From Isohypsibius dastychi (taxonomy: Eukaryota; Tardigrada; Eutardigrada; Parachela; Isohypsibiidae), in contig JAQIWT010000457.1 in NCBI GenBank assembly GCA_034696485.1, positions 1 to 19,828 of the forward strand: a stretch of 19,828 nt of DNA, read 5' to 3'. The notes under the pieces were generated by a model, which saw nothing but the letters and a program-made list of their open reading frames with translations, was not told the DNA's origin and did not search any database. Position 1 is the first letter of the stretch. Each line of letters opens with the position of its first letter. Shown piece after piece: positions 1 through 8,593 of this stretch. The position numbers and the translations under genes were made by a program.

Positions 1-490
1 AAATCCACCACTGGGTACAAAACACAGTTCATTTCTTAGGATGACTGCACGAAATCTTCCCCTCCTGCCGTGATTCACTGTGTTATAAAGGATTACTGAT
101 TGTTCATTTTCGGTCCTGTGGCCTTCGATCACGTCACACAAAATTTGGGATGAGATGGGAAGCCAAGCCAGGATGTTACCTGGCATGTTGAAATCGGGAT
201 GAAAAGCACAACAAGATGCATGCATCGCTGGCTGAGTACTAATTCTGAATGGGAATCGAAGTCTTCGAAGTTTCGCCCGAATTGCAGAAATAGCTTTGGT
301 TTTCAGAATGAAAAGTTCAGAGCGTTCAATCTGTATTTAATTAGTGAGTTCACGGGTCCTCTATTATCAGGATTTGTGGCGGCAAGCTCAGCTGGAATTG
401 AACACCCTTTTCAGTGAAGCTCAATACGAAAATCAAAAAAAGAATGTGATTTCAGCAATTTAAAGTGGTATTTGAACACACCAATTAAGA
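1..490. other. Unassigned left edge
   Basis: No coding region, RNA gene or clear repeat is visible here. The short open frames have no recognisable composition or motif and no matching splice sites. Confidence 0.4.
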
Positions 491-494
491 ATGG

Positions 495-610
495 TGAGAG
501 CTCCGCATACAACCCGATACAACCATCCGATCCTCCTACAACCTTCCACAACCAAATCTCTCCGCATACAGCAATTTTTCGAACAACCATCCGCTCCTCG
601 TACAATTGTT
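495..610. repeat. Degenerate ~31-bp tandem repeat (CTCCNCATACAAC motif)
   Basis: A motif close to CTCCGCATACAACC recurs near 499, 530, 558 and 592, a spacing of about 28-35 bp, with drift between copies. Inverted copies lie near 1332-1345 (TTGTATGAGGAG) and 1375-1388 (TTGTATGCGGAGAG). The two groups face each other across about 800 bp, so they may be remnants of the ends of one inverted-repeat element. Degeneracy keeps confidence modest. Confidence 0.4.
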
Positions 611-702
611 TTAAAAAACCTTCTGTTTCTCATTGAAAAATTCAAAAAATTTCGGAAAAGTCGAGTTTATAGAAAAAGTGAGCGCCGGTGAAATCTTGGT
701 CA

Positions 703-1186
703 CTAGGAATTGGTGGCGGCGGGTGGTTGATGTGCGCGGTTTCGTTGTTCAGGGCTAGCTCTCAACACGATCTTTTGGACGTGCTGCCATAGCTGTAGCC
801 TGCCCAATTGTGTAGAACTCATGCCTATCTCGGTTCGTTTTAGCTGTAGCCTGCCCAATTGTGAAGAACTCATGCCTATCTCGGTTCGTTTTAGGTGCCA
901 CCGGTAGTGGACAAACTTCCACTCCAGCCCTTTGACCTTTTCAGGATTTGCATCTTTGATGATCTGACTGGTTTTCCTGTTGAACACTGTATGAGTCTCT
1001 CGCTGATAACCCTTTAGCGCGTCCCCAAACAATCTGAACGATGCAAAGGAGGCACCGGGGTAAATCAGGGGATGTTCGCGATTGGCCGTCAGGTCTTTCA
1101 GGGGTGACTTCAGCGGAGATTTTTGAGGGGATTTTGTTGAAGATTTTTGGAGCGATCTGGGTTGAGATCGCAGAGAATTCGATCAA
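703..1186 (-). other. GC-richer island with open frames, unrecognised
   Basis: This stretch is clearly less AT-rich than its surroundings and holds two overlapping minus-strand open frames (703-1032, 109 codons; 941-1186). I recognise no protein family. The 109-codon frame contains a 17-residue tandem duplication beginning KRTEIGMSS, caused by the 51-bp DNA repeat listed separately. It may be a fragment of an old mobile element or a lost exon. There is no obvious start context, and the frame ends without a polyadenylation signal close by. Confidence 0.2.
791..892. repeat. 51-bp tandem duplication, two copies
   Basis: Unit 791-841 is repeated head-to-tail at 842-892 with a single visible mismatch (GTGTAG versus GTGAAG). 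The unit length is divisible by three, so it keeps any overlapping reading frame open. The near-identity implies a recent duplication. Confidence 0.9.
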
Positions 1187-1404
1187 GTTCGCGACCTTGC
1201 AGCTGAGCTTGAGCTGGATATTTTCAAAAAAGAACGTAACACTTTTCGTATCTCGAGAAAAATTTCGTAAGTTGTCATTGAAAGTTGAAATTTTTTCCGT
1301 TTTTTATTTTTTGTATTTGGAGGATGAAGGTTGTATGAGGAGTGAATGCTTGTTAGATAATTTTTAGAAAATGGTTGTATGCGGAGAGATCATGATTGAG
1401 AATT

Positions 1405-1742
1405 AATCATGAATTAGGTATTACTATTGCAACTAATTAGTAATCAGTTACTAATCAGAGCGGAAGATTTGTTTTAAAATTAGTGTTGCTTTTTGAACAG
1501 TTTTTCGAACTTGTTAACTGTTTTTCTTTAATTGGCTACATCAGAATAATTATATTAACTAAATAACTAGATTAATATAATGAATTGAATCATAAGTCTG
1601 ATTAATTAGTTAATTAATAATTCAACTGATTGATTAGTAAATTAAATAAAATAATTAAGTGAGTTAAATTAATGTGACTATTTGAAAAAATTAATTAATG
1701 AAAATAATAATGATTTAACAAAAATTTAATTATTAAATTGAT
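1405..1742. repeat. AT-rich low-complexity tract
   Basis: Dominated by permutations of TTAATTAATT, GATTAATTAG and AAATTAA with no coding potential. The same texture resumes at 3117-3328 and 4006-4190, on the far sides of two inserted elements. This suggests one tract that was split by insertions. Confidence 0.6.
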
Positions 1743-1879
1743 TTAACCCACTCATGCCCGCTATGTGAAGGAAGCTGGTGATTTCGATGAAACTTACCAG
1801 TCTGGGTCAGAAAAAATCCACAAATTCAATGGAACATTCTTTGAATTTTTTCGACCAGTGGTCAAAGAGTTACACTAGC

Positions 1880-1906
1880 GGGAACATTTGTCTTCAGTGG
1901 GCATCG
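1880..1906 (+). repeat. Left half of 27-bp perfect inverted repeat
   Basis: Begins GGGAACATTTGTC and is the exact reverse complement of 2732-2758. It forms the best preserved part of the arms of the TTAA-flanked element. Confidence 0.9.
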
Positions 1907-2731
1907 CCACATTTGTGGCGGTTCATGTTCCCAGAGAAGTTACCATCAGAACTGGTGATTCTTGAGCTCATTTGAAAGACAAAAATCGATTATGAAGGAA
2001 GATTTAAGCAATGGGTGGGAACTGACCACTGGCTAATTTTTGGGAAAAAAGGTCACAATATTCGACAGCATTTTTCTGCGTCGTTATCAAAATTCCAAAA
2101 CACAACCGATTGACCCAAGAAGCAGTTCTGACCATTTCTACTCCAAAAAGTGAGAGAATCAAACCAAATTTCACATTTGGCCACGAATTCGTGCTGTGCG
2201 GAATGTGGAAAGCGGCTATGGAACGCAGCTGAGCAATGACGAGGAAGCCGCACATCACACTTAGAACAGCGCAGCCTCCGATATTACGTCCGAATTCCGC
2301 ACAGCATCCTCAGTTTCTTTTAGTCTTGATTTAAAGTAAATTTCCAACACTCTCATATCTCCCAACTGAAGAAACAGACAACGAAGGCGACTCTGGCAGC
2401 AATATTTCCGGTGATAGTTCCTATCAGTTTGGGCTGCTCGGTCTCGATCTTCTGGTTTAACCCACTTGGTCAAATCACGTTAACAAAAGGTGATACCATA
2501 TCGCGAACAGCCAACTTTAAGACCTATTTCTATGCCTTCTGGAAGTTATGTAATACATATGCAACAAAAATCATGCCAGTGTCTCTTAGTCCTCAGACCA
2601 AAAATAGCCAGTGGTCAGTTTTTCGTTACTTGTCTACAATTTTCCGTCATAATAAATTTTTGCCTTTCTAAAGAGCCTCAGAATGACGAAATCTAATGGT
2701 AAGTTCTTGAGATACATAAACGCCAACCTGT

Positions 2732-2758
2732 CGATGCCCACTGAAGACAAATGTTCCC
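2732..2758 (-). repeat. Right half of 27-bp perfect inverted repeat
   Basis: Exact reverse complement of 1880-1906. Similarity continues more weakly into the interior, for example GGCTCTTTAGAAAGGCAAAAA on the minus strand against the left-arm GCTCATTTGAAAGACAAAAA. Confidence 0.9.
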
Positions 2759-3116
2759 TTGAAAATTCGATCGTCCACCATCTTGTGAGTTTTCGCTCAA
2801 ATCCAAGTTCCTTCCAAATTATGACGGAACTAGATGATGAGACTTCGAGTAATTTTTGCTTGATTTTTCTCGACAGCTGTTGTCATGATTTCTGCGTGGA
2901 CCCGCAGGAGCCAAAAAAGTGCCAAAATGGTCAACTTTGACCATGTCCCTCTGAGCCATGATTCATTTCTAGACTTCAGATTTGTACCCTAAATACGAAT
3001 CAAAGTCTGCTCTATCGGAATCAATCATCAAAACAGTCCTAACTATCGCAATGACTATGGGAAAAATCGCGACCCCGACCCGCCACAAATGTCGTCAGTG
3101 GTCACGAATGGGTTAA

Positions 3117-3328
3117 CAGTGAATGAATTAACAAATTGATGTAATAAATCAAGATAATTTCATTTTTCAACTCGACTGGTTGAATAAATTTAGTTAGGTA
3201 ATTAAACTTGATTAATTATCAATCAAATTGATAAATTCATCAAATTAATGAAATTGATTAAATTATGTAAATAAATTAATTAAATCGAATTAAACTAATT
3301 GAATCAATTCATATTCAATCTTGATTTC
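3117..3328. repeat. AT-rich low-complexity tract
   Basis: Short permuted runs of AATTAAATTGAATCAATT type with no genes. It separates two adjacent inserted elements and matches the composition of the tracts on either side of them. Confidence 0.6.
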
Positions 3329-3455
3329 AATGGGCCCCTACAAATATAGATTATCTGAATGAATTATTTGAAATAGTTATATTCCGTGGCTCAAACTTTT
3401 AAGCGCTGCCAGGCGACCTGAGGCGACCAGATAATCCAGACCAGATGATCAGGAA

Positions 3456-3475
3456 AACCAGCTCATGAGCTGGTT
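3456..3475. repeat. 20-bp perfect palindrome
   Basis: AACCAGCTCATGAGCTGGTT equals its own reverse complement and lies inside the GGGCC-ended element. It could form a small cruciform or be a binding site for a dimeric protein; no function is shown. Confidence 0.85.
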
Positions 3476-3548
3476 ATTTATATAATTCAGAATTATATTT
3501 CACGCCAATTGGTGGTTTTCAGAGAATATAATCAGAATAAAATTAGGT

Positions 3549-3645
3549 AAGAGCTCGGGGCACCATCGACACCACTCAATAGCTCGGGGAACCATTGTCC
3601 GCACCATTGCGTCCTCGGGTCACCATTGTGTTCAATGGTGTCGCA
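3549..3645. repeat. Degenerate ~30-bp repeat (CTCGGG-ACCAT)
   Basis: Three loosely spaced copies of a CTCGGGGCACCAT-like motif occur at about 3552, 3583 and 3613, each followed by CAC/CAAT-rich sequence. It sits next to the nested MITE. Confidence 0.45.
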
Positions 3646-3654
3646 AGAATATTA

Positions 3655-3796
3655 CTCCGTCCCGCCGATAAACTGGAGGTAAAATGTTTTGGTTCAGTAA
3701 AACAAGACCGTAACCGCATCTGTTTACCAGTCAAACCCCGCAGTCTTGATTGACTAAATCAAATTTTTTTACCTCCAGTTTATCGGCAGGACGGAG
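3655..3796. mobile_element. 142-bp TA-flanked MITE (Tc1/mariner-like)
   Basis: Terminal inverted repeats of 30 bp (3655-3684 and 3767-3796) start CTCCGTCC and differ at one position (CCCGCC versus CCTGCC). TA dinucleotides flank both ends (3653-3654, 3797-3798), as expected for Tc1/mariner-superfamily insertion. There is no coding capacity, so it is non-autonomous. Near-identical ends suggest it is younger than the surrounding GGGCC-ended element, in which it is nested. Confidence 0.85.
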
Positions 3797-3817
3797 TAAC
3801 TCGAGGCACAATTGCTC

Positions 3818-4036
3818 TTAAAATTCTATTATTTCTGGCACCGGCTGGTCCTTAGCGGAAGCGGTTTCATCTCTTTTTGACATGAACTCTAATGCTTCAG
3901 CCTCGGTAATGAAAAGTAAGCTCAGATTATAGTCCAAAGCAACTCGCGATCCTTGAGCGCCTCTATTATAATTATTCAAATAATCTATATTTGTAACGGC
4001 CCAATGTTTATTAATTTTAATGTCATAATTTCGATT
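3818..4036 (-). other. Short open frame fragment within the GGGCC-ended element
   Basis: A 72-codon minus-strand frame crosses the element's right end and stops at 3818. It has a protein-like central part (YNRGAQGSRVALDYN; LFITEAEALEFMSKRDE) but no initiating ATG near its start. I recognise no family. It might be a decayed transposase fragment or chance. Confidence 0.2.
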
Positions 4037-4190
4037 TTATTTTAGTTTAAATTATTTAATTAAATTGATTCAGATAATCAAATAATTCAATTAGTTTTGA
4101 TTGGAAAAATATAATTAACACACAAATATATAATAATATAGTATAATTATATATTAACTTCAAATATGATGAAAAACGTGCCTTTTGCGT
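4006..4190. repeat. AT-rich low-complexity tract
   Basis: Mostly A/T with TTAATT, AATAAT and ATATAT runs; no gene. It continues the tract interrupted by the two elements to its left. Confidence 0.6.
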
Positions 4191-4219
4191 TTAAAATGAC
4201 ATTTGGCGGAATTTTTTAG

Positions 4220-4262
4220 GTCGGGTCGTGACCCCCACTTAGGAAGTGGGACAATTTTTTTA
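4220..4262. repeat. Dispersed hairpin repeat, copy 1 (GTCGGGTCGTGACCCCCAC)
   Basis: GTCGGGTCGTGACCCCCACTT, then GTGGGACAA, forms a small CCCAC/GTGGG hairpin. It matches 6587-6629, where the spacer has become a G run. Sequence outside these blocks does not align clearly. Confidence 0.6.
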
Positions 4263-4275
4263 AACTTTGGGTTAA

Positions 4276-5380
4276 AATAATTGACATCATAGACGGGTTT
4301 CCAAATACGTGGCTCGTTTTAGTTATATCCTTCCTCGACATAAGCAGATAGAAGCACTCATTTTGACAAAAGTGATTTCGATAATTTTGCGCACGCAGAT
4401 CCCATTCAATTCGACTAGACCAAGTTTGAAACAGGGGGATTATTAAATGATCGTCATTTAATTAATTATCTTTCAAAATCTTGAATAGTTACCTACATTA
4501 GTGGATTAAAAGAAAAACTTGAAGGGGAACAAAAAGTTACACTGTTTTGTAATTCATGACGTCAAGCCAATCGGGGATGAAATACGCTGGTTAGCTACTG
4601 AGCGTACCTTTATCGAAAACCAGACATTTTCAAATAATGTTTTGGTTTTCTCAGTTTGAAATATTTTCAACGTATCCATCGAGACGAAAAGGTATCTTCG
4701 ACCACTGTGTCCATTTATTGTTCAGTGCAAAGCAGGAGAAGTTTTGTCGAACAGTTCCAGTTCAAAAGAAAACAGGAGCGATAATTCTTCGACCAGTTGC
4801 AGCTCAACAGTTAGCAAAACGGGCAGATTCAGGATTCAAACGAAACGCATAATTTCCGTTCTCGTCATCTTCTAGCCATCCAGTCAAGCAAAACTCCCTT
4901 AGTGAACACATTTCAGGTCGTTGAAGGCTCTGGTATTCTTGATATGCGTGGCAGGCTGTCCAAACTTTCAAAACTGAACAAGAGCAGGGTTTCGGGCAAT
5001 GCGACGGTTGGGGCTTGCGAGGAATATGGAGACGATGTCTTCGCTATTGATCATTCTGCAAATGCGCTCCTCCAGCCATCAAGTTTTGTGACATCTGAAA
5101 TCAGATGACGAAATTGGACATGCTATATGACAGGAGAAGAAAATCGAGCAGGTCTTTTCAGCAATTTCTTCGAGTTGCGACTTACCTTGTTGAGGTGACC
5201 GAACGTTGAGGTGAATCAAACACTCTCCTCAGATTCCACAAAATGATCGAAGGGGATTCACATCAACAGATGGGGTGTGGAAAAAAAGCGGAAGATTTTG
5301 TGGATAAAAATAAACAGGCACGATATGGCGGGAATAAGCTCTGAAATCCGCGAGGCTGCGAGGCGAGTGAATTGAAAGTG
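4276..5380. other. No recognised gene
   Basis: Open frames at 4637-4852 and 4902-5108 on the plus strand are short and unlike any family I know, and lack convincing splice or start signals. Base composition is more balanced than in the AT-rich tracts, so decayed coding sequence is possible. Nothing can be assigned. Confidence 0.3.
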
Positions 5381-5381
5381 T

Positions 5382-5419
5382 AATTTGAAAGAGGAGCTCC
5401 GGGGCTGTTCTTTCAAATT
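5382..5419. repeat. Hairpin, 11-bp perfect stem
   Basis: AATTTGAAAGA (5382-5392) pairs exactly with TCTTTCAAATT (5409-5419) around a 16-nt GC-rich loop that itself contains GGAGCTCC. A function is not evident. Confidence 0.7.
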
Positions 5420-5544
5420 GCAGAACTTGAAGTTACACTACACCCCCGTAATTTGGTAGCAGCCAACCAGAAGAGAGATACACTTTAAGCGTAACAAAAT
5501 GTTACTCTCTGGTTTTTCTAATGTAGGTGATTAATGATTAATTT

Positions 5545-5874
5545 CTAGTCAACAGAACCTACCGTGTCATACGGAGTTACTGCTCTTATGTAGTTGCCGC
5601 TCAGGGCTCTCATTTCTTCAAATATGGAAGGTTCTGCACGTGAAAGTTTCGATAACATACCGAATATGAACGAATTACAATAAATTCGTGAAAATGGACT
5701 CGTGCTGTGAAATAGGGATAATTTACGCGTCTTTACGTCTTTTGACGGCATGGGGCGCAAACTGAAACAGAATAAGCGAAACTCATTACCAACATTAATC
5801 AATTCATTAACTGGGATGCTAAAGATCAGTCTTTCAAAGATGTTATCAATCGAATGAATGAATAATTTCATCAA
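5545..5874 (-). CDS. Possible exon or gene fragment, unrecognised
   Basis: A 109-codon minus-strand frame whose second half looks protein-like (FGMLSKLSRAEPSIFEEMRA, then LSGNYIRAVTPYDT). A good acceptor (TTCTGTTTCAG) ends near 5765, just before CTGCGCCCCATGCCG-like sequence, so the likely exon is about 5560-5764. A candidate donor (ACG followed by GTAGGTT) lies near 5562, with the upstream part being intron. No family recognised. It could also be chance or a remnant. Confidence 0.25.
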   Translation of the reverse strand: MMKLFIHSIDNIFERLIFSIPVNELINVGNEFRLFCFSLRPMPSKDVKTRKLSLFHSTSPFSRIYCNSFIFGMLSKLSRAEPSIFEEMRALSGNYIRAVTPYDTVGSVD

Positions 5875-5998
5875 ATTTTCAAATTGTTAATTATTTCATT
5901 AGACGGCTCATGACATCGACTTTTAAGAATGGCCATTAGAAGTCCACTAAAATGAGCCATCTGAACTGATGGCTTAGTTTAGCGCTGTTAAACTTCAC

Positions 5999-6007
5999 AT
6001 ATAAAAC
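5999..6007 (+). promoter_or_regulatory. TATA-like box
   Basis: ATATAAAAC lies 19 bases before the ATG of the short ORF at 6026. If this were a real TATA box, transcription would start about 30 bases downstream, at or past that ATG, which argues against the two acting together. Confidence 0.2.
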
Positions 6008-6025
6008 ACCATCCACCCATTCATA

Positions 6026-6157
6026 ATGCAGCGAGAATACAGCACGTTACTTTGGATCATATTTGCGTTAACCCTCACGTTTGTCACGAACCATGCACTC
6101 TTGCTCAATTTTGAAATGTCGCGGACTTATGAAACGTCGTATGGACCGTTAATTTAA
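6026..6157 (+). CDS. Possible 43-residue secreted or membrane peptide
   Basis: ATG to TAA frame of 43 codons. Residues 7-27 (TLLWIIFALTLTFVTNHALLL) are strongly hydrophobic after a charged MQREYS start, which resembles a signal peptide or a single membrane segment; a short polar tail follows (NFEMSRTYETSYGPLI). No homologue is recognised. The TATA-like box is too close to the ATG for a normal 5' leader. Short hydrophobic frames arise easily by chance in AT-rich DNA, so this is a candidate only. Confidence 0.22.
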   Translation: MQREYSTLLWIIFALTLTFVTNHALLLNFEMSRTYETSYGPLI

Positions 6158-6183
6158 TCAGCCAGCATTTTCAATGGCAATAT

Positions 6184-6355
6184 TCAACAGAGTTTCCACT
6201 AGAGCCGCAGAAAGAGAGGGGGTGGTTCGGTTTATGTCACATCAGACTACGTCACCACGCCACTTGTTTTCGACTGCGAAACCTGATAAGTTCGTTTTGG
6301 ACGTTGCTGTCCAATCTAGTTATCTTCTGTTCGTTTGTCGTTCCCGCGCGTGTGT
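6184..6355 (+). repeat. Dispersed ~160-bp direct repeat, copy A
   Basis: Shares ordered blocks with 6803-6948: GAGTTTCCACT, GTCACCACGCCACT, GCGAAACCT, GTTCGTTTTGGACG and ATCTTCTGTTCGTTTGT. The copies are diverged and have small indels. The ORF overlapping this copy (6174-6413) has no support as a gene. Confidence 0.6.
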
Positions 6356-6586
6356 CGTCGACAACGTTTGGTTGATCGCCGCCCCCGCCACCGTGGGGTT
6401 CATAATTAATTAATTAGATAATTTATTACACAATTATTCAATGCTTAAAAATGATCATTCAATTACGTTTTATAAGATAATTGATCAGTTGGGATAAGCA
6501 ATTTCATTATTTCCGTGATCGTCATTGTCATTTCCGGTCGTTTTGCGACTTCCGGTTGTTTTTATTGTCCACGTCAATTTCTCTCT

Positions 6587-6629
6587 GTCGGGTCGTTACC
6601 CCCACCTGGGGGGGGGGGGGGGACAAAAT
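6587..6629. repeat. Dispersed hairpin repeat, copy 2, with 13-G run
   Basis: GTCGGGTCGTTACCCCCACCT followed by a run of 13 G (6610-6622) and GACAA, related to 4220-4262. The expanded G run could pair with the C block or form a G-quadruplex. A length error in the assembly is also possible. Confidence 0.6.
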
Positions 6630-6802
6630 GTTTAATATCAAATTTCAACGTCTAGATTGAGATCTCTTTACTTCGGAATTTCTCCACCTGTTTTCGCGTC
6701 AAAATCTCGTTTCATACACATATTCTGATCAGAGTAGAATATCTGAAAGCTTCGTGAAACCGATAATTATTTTAGTCAGTTTTGTCACTGATAATGTCCA
6801 GT

Positions 6803-6948
6803 GGAGTTCCCACTGTGTGAGCGAAGGGGGAGGGAAGGCTGAATTCAATCCGTCACTACGCCACTGGTTATCTATTGCGAAACCTAATGTGTTCATTCTT
6901 CGTCGCTGTGTATCTTCTTTTTGTCCGTTTGTTTGCCTTTCCTGCGCT
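6803..6948 (+). repeat. Dispersed ~160-bp direct repeat, copy B
   Basis: Second copy of the 6184-6355 repeat, about 620 bp downstream in the same orientation. The hairpin repeat 6587-6629 lies between the copies. Confidence 0.6.
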
Positions 6949-6955
6949 AAATAAT

Positions 6956-7680
6956 CGTTAGCAGATGAGAAGATAGCGCGGGATTCTGCTGTGAATGCAT
7001 TTTTTAGTCAGCGTTTGATCTTGGCGAATTCATGCGGAGAAGCGATCATGACTTTCGAAATTTCCCAGGAAAGAGAGCATCTTGGTCCCAACAGTTTGTC
7101 TATTGTGTAATTTCATTCAGATCAGTTTTCCTTATTGGTATTTCTGGAATTTGAGATGAGTTTTTGGATCTGCTGCAGAGATGAACGAACGTAACCGTGA
7201 TTCTCGTAGACGAAACATGTGAATCTTTTCAAGTCTTTAGAAAGCTGGGTTGGGCATCGTCTGATAATGATTTGATCACAATTCAGATCCATTTAAGGTT
7301 CCGAAATTACATGCCAGCAGCAAGAGGTCCCATGCATGAATCCGGAAAAAAACGAGCCATCTCGTACTTTTCGAGAGTAGTTCTCTGTTTCCCATCCCCC
7401 CATAAAGCCAGTGTATGTTGTTTTGACAAGTTTGAAAGGAATTTCAAAACGATAGATTTGATTCTGGCTATCAAAATCGATCACTTTAAAGTTCAAAGAA
7501 CAGACCAACGCTCTATTCACAACTTTCTCGATGACAAGTTCAATAGTTAATTAGGCGGGGCTATTGATTTAATTATTTCAGCGAGCGTCATCATTATGAA
7601 CCATACATACTTTAACATCAACAAAGATTAAATGTCAACCCAGCCAGATTTCTGTTAAATACCGTTCGTAATTTATATTT
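6956..7680. other. No recognised gene
   Basis: A 117-codon plus-strand frame (7197-7550) begins with GTG rather than ATG, has ordinary chance composition and shows no family motif. Opposite-strand frames overlap it. I see no feature I can support. Confidence 0.35.
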
Positions 7681-7709
7681 CAAGTGAATAATAAATTTTG
7701 GCTCGTTTT

Positions 7710-7747
7710 ATACCAAAAGTATTTTGTTTGTCGCGGAAAACGGTATA
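7710..7747 (-). repeat. Half unit of the ~70-bp satellite, cut by a MITE
   Basis: ATTTTGTTTGTCGCGGAAAACGGTATA matches the TTTATTTGCGGTGAAACACGGTATA part of the ~70-bp unit. The other half of the unit resumes at 8180 on the far side of the MITE. Confidence 0.6.
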
Positions 7748-8177
7748 CCGTAAAATCCGGATTAAAGCCCCAGCCCGAAATAAACCCCCCCCCCCCCCAA
7801 AATAAAGCCCCACTTCCGGCAGCTTCAGTGAGAATAAAAACCCCCTCGTAATAAAGCCCCATGGGCGTTTATGAAATGCGCTGATTTACGCATACATCCT
7901 TAGCGTACCACCTGTGTCAGTGATGTATGGCATCGTTTCTGCATCAGATTAGAAACTAAACTCTTTCCTTCGGGATTTAGGTGTTTTTCCTCATCGTTAA
8001 GCTCACTGCAGCTGAACGAATCTTGCTCCAAAATAAAATTTCAATTCAGAATGTTGGTTCTTGGCCGTTCCTTTGGAATAAAATCCCCCCCGAAATAAAG
8101 CCCCAGCCCGAAATAAAGCCCCAAACCTCCGAGCTTCGAAGAATTAAAGCCCCGGGGTTTTAATCCGGATTTTACGG
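7748..8177. mobile_element. 430-bp MITE with CCGTAAAATCCGGATTAAA ends
   Basis: The left end reads CCGTAAAATCCGGATTAAA and the right end is its reverse complement (one difference further in). TA flanks both ends (7746-7747, 8178-8179). The sub-terminal region repeats CCCGAAATAAAGCCCC-like blocks at both sides (7773-7810 and 8085-8125), including a 14-C run at 7785-7798. There is no transposase. Ends of this general kind (CCGTA, CCGGAT, AAGCCCC) are known to me from abundant MITEs of other invertebrates; the family assignment is from memory. Removing it and one TA rebuilds a satellite unit. Confidence 0.8.
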
Positions 8178-8179
8178 TA

Positions 8180-8530
8180 TTCAATTAATCGAATCGATTC
8201 AGCATTCTTTAACTTGATTTAATTTTTATTTGCGGTGGAACACGGTATATTTATTTGAATGAATCAATTCAGCATTCCGGATTTCCAATCTTTTTTTCGT
8301 TTGTGGTGAAACACGATATATTCAATCAATTGAATCGATTCAGTATTCTCGAACTACGGTAAAAATTGATTAATTATTATCAATTGATTATATCGATCCA
8401 GCGTTCTGGATTTCTAACTCAAGTTTTATTTGCGGTGAAACATGATATATTTAATTAATTGAATCAAATGGGCGTTTCGGAATTCCAATCTTATTTTTAT
8501 TTGTGATGAAACACGATCGGAAAACGATTA
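8180..8530 (-). repeat. Degenerate ~70-90-bp satellite, orientation A
   Basis: Four to five diverged copies of a unit reading, on the plus strand, TTTATTTGCGGTGAAACACG, then GTATATTTAATTAATTGAATC, GATTCAGCATTC and GGATTTCCAATC. It is the reverse complement of the unit at 9290-10190. Copies vary by many substitutions and indels, so the array is old. Confidence 0.75.
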
Positions 8531-8593
8531 ATCGATTACCCATCATTCAAGCGCTATCCTGAACTACAAACTGCAAAAGACGAAAGCCAGAAA

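Larger units (their letters stand above)
1747..3112. mobile_element. TTAA-flanked fold-back element (piggyBac-like ends)
   Basis: The element starts CCCACTCATG and ends CGAATGGG, directly bordered by TTAA at 1743-1746 and 3113-3116, as expected for piggyBac-type target duplication. Beyond the ends, long internal arms are inverted. A 27-bp perfect inverted repeat pairs 1880-1906 with 2732-2758, and a further match (AACTGACCACTGGCTA) pairs about 2024-2045 with 2597-2623. Arms therefore cover roughly 1747-2045 and 2595-3112, the right arm being longer. I found no transposase frame, so this is probably a non-autonomous or decayed element. The TTAA-CCC ends could partly be chance in an AT-rich tract; the arms are not. 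Confidence 0.65.
3332..4002. mobile_element. Inverted-repeat transposon with GGGCC ends, host to a nested MITE
   Basis: The left end reads GGGCCCCTACAAATATAG. The right end on the minus strand reads GGGCCGTTACAAATATAG. Similarity continues for about 50 bp (AGATTAT, GAAT, then a GGC-CTCAA block). A 3-bp direct repeat AAT flanks it (3329-3331 and 4003-4005). GG-rich termini with a 3-bp duplication would suit a PIF/Harbinger-type DNA element, although AAT is not the usual TWA target, so the class is uncertain. The interior holds a 20-bp palindrome, a degenerate repeat, a nested 142-bp MITE and a short minus-strand open frame. Confidence 0.65.

Noticed and set aside
2004-2473. Possible piggyBac transposase remnants on the minus strand inside the TTAA element
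   Set aside because: A few vaguely similar residues only; no DDD/D pattern or cysteine-rich finger could be aligned.
7197-7550. 117-codon plus-strand frame
   Set aside because: Opens with GTG, not ATG, lacks any recognisable motif and has overlapping antisense frames of similar quality.
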